Positions 61,982 through 64,000 of a stretch of 64,000 bases of DNA are shown piece after piece. The translations under genes were made by a program, and so were the position numbers. The stretch comes from Reichenbachiella sp. 5M10 (GTDB lineage: Bacteria > Bacteroidota > Bacteroidia > Cytophagales > Cyclobacteriaceae): contig NZ_MDGR01000007.1 in NCBI RefSeq assembly GCF_002742335.1, positions 1,740,501 through 1,804,500 of the forward strand, read 5' to 3'. The notes under the pieces were generated by a model. The model ran no database searches and was not told where the DNA came from. It saw only the letters and a list, made by a program, of their open reading frames with translations. Each line of letters starts with the position of its first letter. Position 1 is the stretch's first letter.

Positions 61982-64000
61982 TTATTGAATGCTCTCCACG
62001 AGTTTGGAAATAGTAGCACTGTTGCTTTTGGAGTGAATATTTCTCAATAGGGATTTTTTTTCGTTGGCAGTGAGATGCCAATTGAGAGAGGGCCTTCGAG
62101 CTTTTGTGGAGTCTTTGGTGGAAATTCCCTTGAGGAGATTGACTTCTTTGTAATCCACATACATGTCGTATTCTACGGTGAAGAACTGTATTTCCTTGGG
62201 GTACCAAGATTTCATATAGGCTATTTTGTATTCGTTGTTGATGTCTTGAAAATTCGTCAGGTTATTGTAAACACTACTGATGGGGTTGGATATCTTGTCA
62301 AAGATCGATTGGTAGTTTTGTGGTTCGATGACTTGTACTCTCTTGGTGTCACGAATGGATAGTATGACAATCGACGAAGTGTTTTTTGCCAGCCAATCCT
62401 TGAATGCATAGACGAAACGTACTGCGTCGGTTATACCGAAGTTGTCCGTGACTCCAGCGTCCATGACCTTGATGGCAGGAGAACTAGGTAGGGTGATGTT
62501 GGGGGTGATGTATGGAAAGGAGGCATTCATCCGCAAGGCACTGGTGTATTTGAGGTCCTTAGCATCTTGATCCGCAAACAGCCTGTTGAAATCTACACCG
62601 TCAACCACCGTTTCACTAACGCCGTAATTGTTTCTGGGCATGATATTCATGTATGAGGTGTGTTGTGTAGAAATATAGAGTTTTCGACCGTCGTTCATTA
62701 TGGATGGTCCAAAGAGTACCATAGGAATCTCTGCACGGGCTTCTAGTGGTTCATAGTCTGATAGTTTTTTGTCCATCACAAAATCAGTGTTGATGTTTAG
62801 TTGTTTTTCGAAGGCATAGCCTCTGTCTTTGGTGTATTGCTTGTCTGCATAGTCAAAGCGAGGGTTGCGTAAGAAAAGATCATTGACCACCATGTTGAAT
62901 ACCACTGGGTTGAGGTTGTCTTGAGAAATTTTGGCAAAGTACTCGGGACTGTTGAGGTCGTGGGTTATCCCTTGGTCTCTTTGGTAGGACATTTCACGAA
63001 AGTAAGAAGCACCGACCATACCACCAGAGGCTCCAGTGATCAAAACAGTCTGATCCATCAATGAATGACTGAGTTGTTGATCAATTTGTGCTAGACTCGA
63101 ATATGCCCACAGCGCCGACCGGGAGCCTCCACCGCTCACACATACAAATACTGCCTTGGGAAGGGAGTCACTTTGCTTACGTTTCCAATGCTCTAAGATG
63201 GCTAAAATCTCTTGTTTGTCATTCGCTAAGATGCTGTCTTTGGTCATCGCATTGAGATTGGGTAGGGTGTAAGGGGCTTTCGTCGTGTGATAGTTGAGAC
63301 CAAAGGCCTCATGATAGTCAAGTATGACACCTTTGGTAAATAGAATATTGAAAACAAGGTAAAGTACCAATGCTGCTGATACGATCCATTCCTTGGCCCA
63401 ATAGGAGAGTGCGCCGATAGCCATGGTGATCATGGCCATGAAGAAAAATAAACTGGCTGCTGCAGGCAATTGAAAAGCCGCATAGTCTATCCCTAGCCCC
63501 ATCAATAGAATGAGTCCCGTGAGGATTGCCACCAGGATGACCGAGTTCATGTGGTTTTGATCAAATACCTTAGTGATGATTTTTTTGTTGGGGAAGTGAT
63601 AGAGTTCATGTGTGGATTTGAACTTGAGGTCTAGGTCTATGAAGGACGTGACCTTTCTTTTCTTCTTGTAAGAGAGTCGGTCTAGGATATTGAGACGGCT
63701 GAGGGCTATTTGTTTGAGCCTGTTGTTGAGTTTGTTGGTGATGAACTCGTAGATATCTTTGTTGGTGATGCGAAAATAGCCGTATAAAAGCGCAATGGTG
63801 ATCGTTGTACCACTCAAGAACCCTGCTATGTGTCCGAAGATTTGAGCAGTGCTGGTCGCCTCATTGCTCGCTTGGAATATTACAACACAAGTGAGATAGC
63901 ATATCAAGGTGAAGAAAGGGATGATGCTGTTGTTGATAGAGAATTTGCTGAACGGTTTGGTCAATAGACCGATAAATCGATACTTGCCGGCGTGGAGTAT
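61982..64000 (-). CDS. Patatin-like phospholipase, membrane-bound, 5' end outside the window
   Basis: 672 residues are visible and the frame stays open to the right edge, so the true start lies beyond. The first 250 residues contain several membrane helices (FFTLICYLTCVVIF, SGTTITIALLYGYF, LVAILTGLILLMGLG, FFFMAMITMAIGALSYW, IVSAALVLYLVFNILF). Then comes a patatin domain: oxyanion loop VSGGGSRSA, the nucleophile Ser in GASGGMVGAS, and a DAGVTDNFG motif holding the dyad Asp. It probably hydrolyses phospholipids at the inner membrane. Confidence 0.85.
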   Translation of the reverse strand: MLHAGKYRFIGLLTKPFSKFSINNSIIPFFTLICYLTCVVIFQASNEATSTAQIFGHIAGFLSGTTITIALLYGYFRITNKDIYEFITNKLNNRLKQIALSRLNILDRLSYKKKRKVTSFIDLDLKFKSTHELYHFPNKKIITKVFDQNHMNSVILVAILTGLILLMGLGIDYAAFQLPAAASLFFFMAMITMAIGALSYWAKEWIVSAALVLYLVFNILFTKGVILDYHEAFGLNYHTTKAPYTLPNLNAMTKDSILANDKQEILAILEHWKRKQSDSLPKAVFVCVSGGGSRSALWAYSSLAQIDQQLSHSLMDQTVLITGASGGMVGASYFREMSYQRDQGITHDLNSPEYFAKISQDNLNPVVFNMVVNDLFLRNPRFDYADKQYTKDRGYAFEKQLNINTDFVMDKKLSDYEPLEARAEIPMVLFGPSIMNDGRKLYISTQHTSYMNIMPRNNYGVSETVVDGVDFNRLFADQDAKDLKYTSALRMNASFPYITPNITLPSSPAIKVMDAGVTDNFGITDAVRFVYAFKDWLAKNTSSIVILSIRDTKRVQVIEPQNYQSIFDKISNPISSVYNNLTNFQDINNEYKIAYMKSWYPKEIQFFTVEYDMYVDYKEVNLLKGISTKDSTKARRPSLNWHLTANEKKSLLRNIHSKSNSATISKLVESIQ

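Overview
The window looks like chromosomal DNA of a gliding-type marine Bacteroidota, most likely a member of the Cytophagales (Reichenbachiella or Flammeovirga-like). This rests on three things. It encodes type IX secretion (T9SS) sorting domains of both classes. It carries family markers typical of the phylum: DUF4249 next to a TonB receptor, FecI/FecR with STN, DUF1573, DUF4136, DUF349 and a DAHP synthase fused to chorismate mutase. Its promoters fit TTTG-N19-TAnnTTTG. The genus is inference. Most of the window is core chromosome with short operons, few intergenic gaps and several TTG/GTG starts.

Layout. 1-8.3 kb: a large TPR protein (cut by the window edge), an outer-membrane barrel, two tandem paralogous secreted proteins and a lipoprotein M1 aminopeptidase. 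8.3-14.3 kb: an ABC exporter, a barrel protein with a DUF4136 lipoprotein, a rhodanese lipoprotein, a NamZ-type muramidase and an FtsX/LolC-like permease. 14.4-19.6 kb: a cell-surface signalling cluster (ECF sigma, FecR, TonB receptor with STN domain, DUF4249). 20.4-25.7 kb: an acidic SPOR-domain membrane protein, ExbB/ExbD/TonB-like proteins, FolC and TrmB. 25.7-36.3 kb: a second ECF sigma with a membrane partner, a Ca/Na antiporter, phosphoglucomutase, TrpS, DUF1573 and TPR proteins, an EndoG-type nuclease, 3-hydroxyacyl-CoA dehydrogenase and class II aldolase. 36.4-47.5 kb: a lipoprotein, a glycosyltransferase/YbaB/T9SS-B protein/HisS operon, an NlpC/P60 peptidase and a 1240-residue secreted T9SS nuclease with a triple repeat. 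47.6-49.3 kb: a decayed island next to tRNA-Thr, holding fragments of REP-associated (RAYT) transposases, palindromic REP-like hairpins and a toxin-tail-like fragment followed by a small membrane protein. 49.6-55.5 kb: DUF349, AlgH, MiaE, PdxH, a glycosyltransferase and a TPR/Cys-cluster protein. 55.6-59.9 kb: the aromatic amino acid operon. 59.9-64 kb: a histone-H1-like protein, an acyl-ACP thioesterase, a small secreted protein and a patatin-like phospholipase cut by the right edge.

The most notable feature is the 5' region of the aromatic operon. A 24-codon leader ORF with nine aromatic codons out of ten consecutive codons is followed by a strong intrinsic terminator 17 bases before the prephenate dehydratase gene. 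A promoter matching the Bacteroidota consensus lies just upstream. Together these form a ribosome-mediated attenuator that would couple the operon (prephenate dehydratase, aminotransferase, prephenate dehydrogenase, DAHP synthase/chorismate mutase) to charging of Tyr, Phe and possibly Trp tRNAs. The second notable region is the RAYT/REP island, where hairpin arms vary in sequence but keep pairing.
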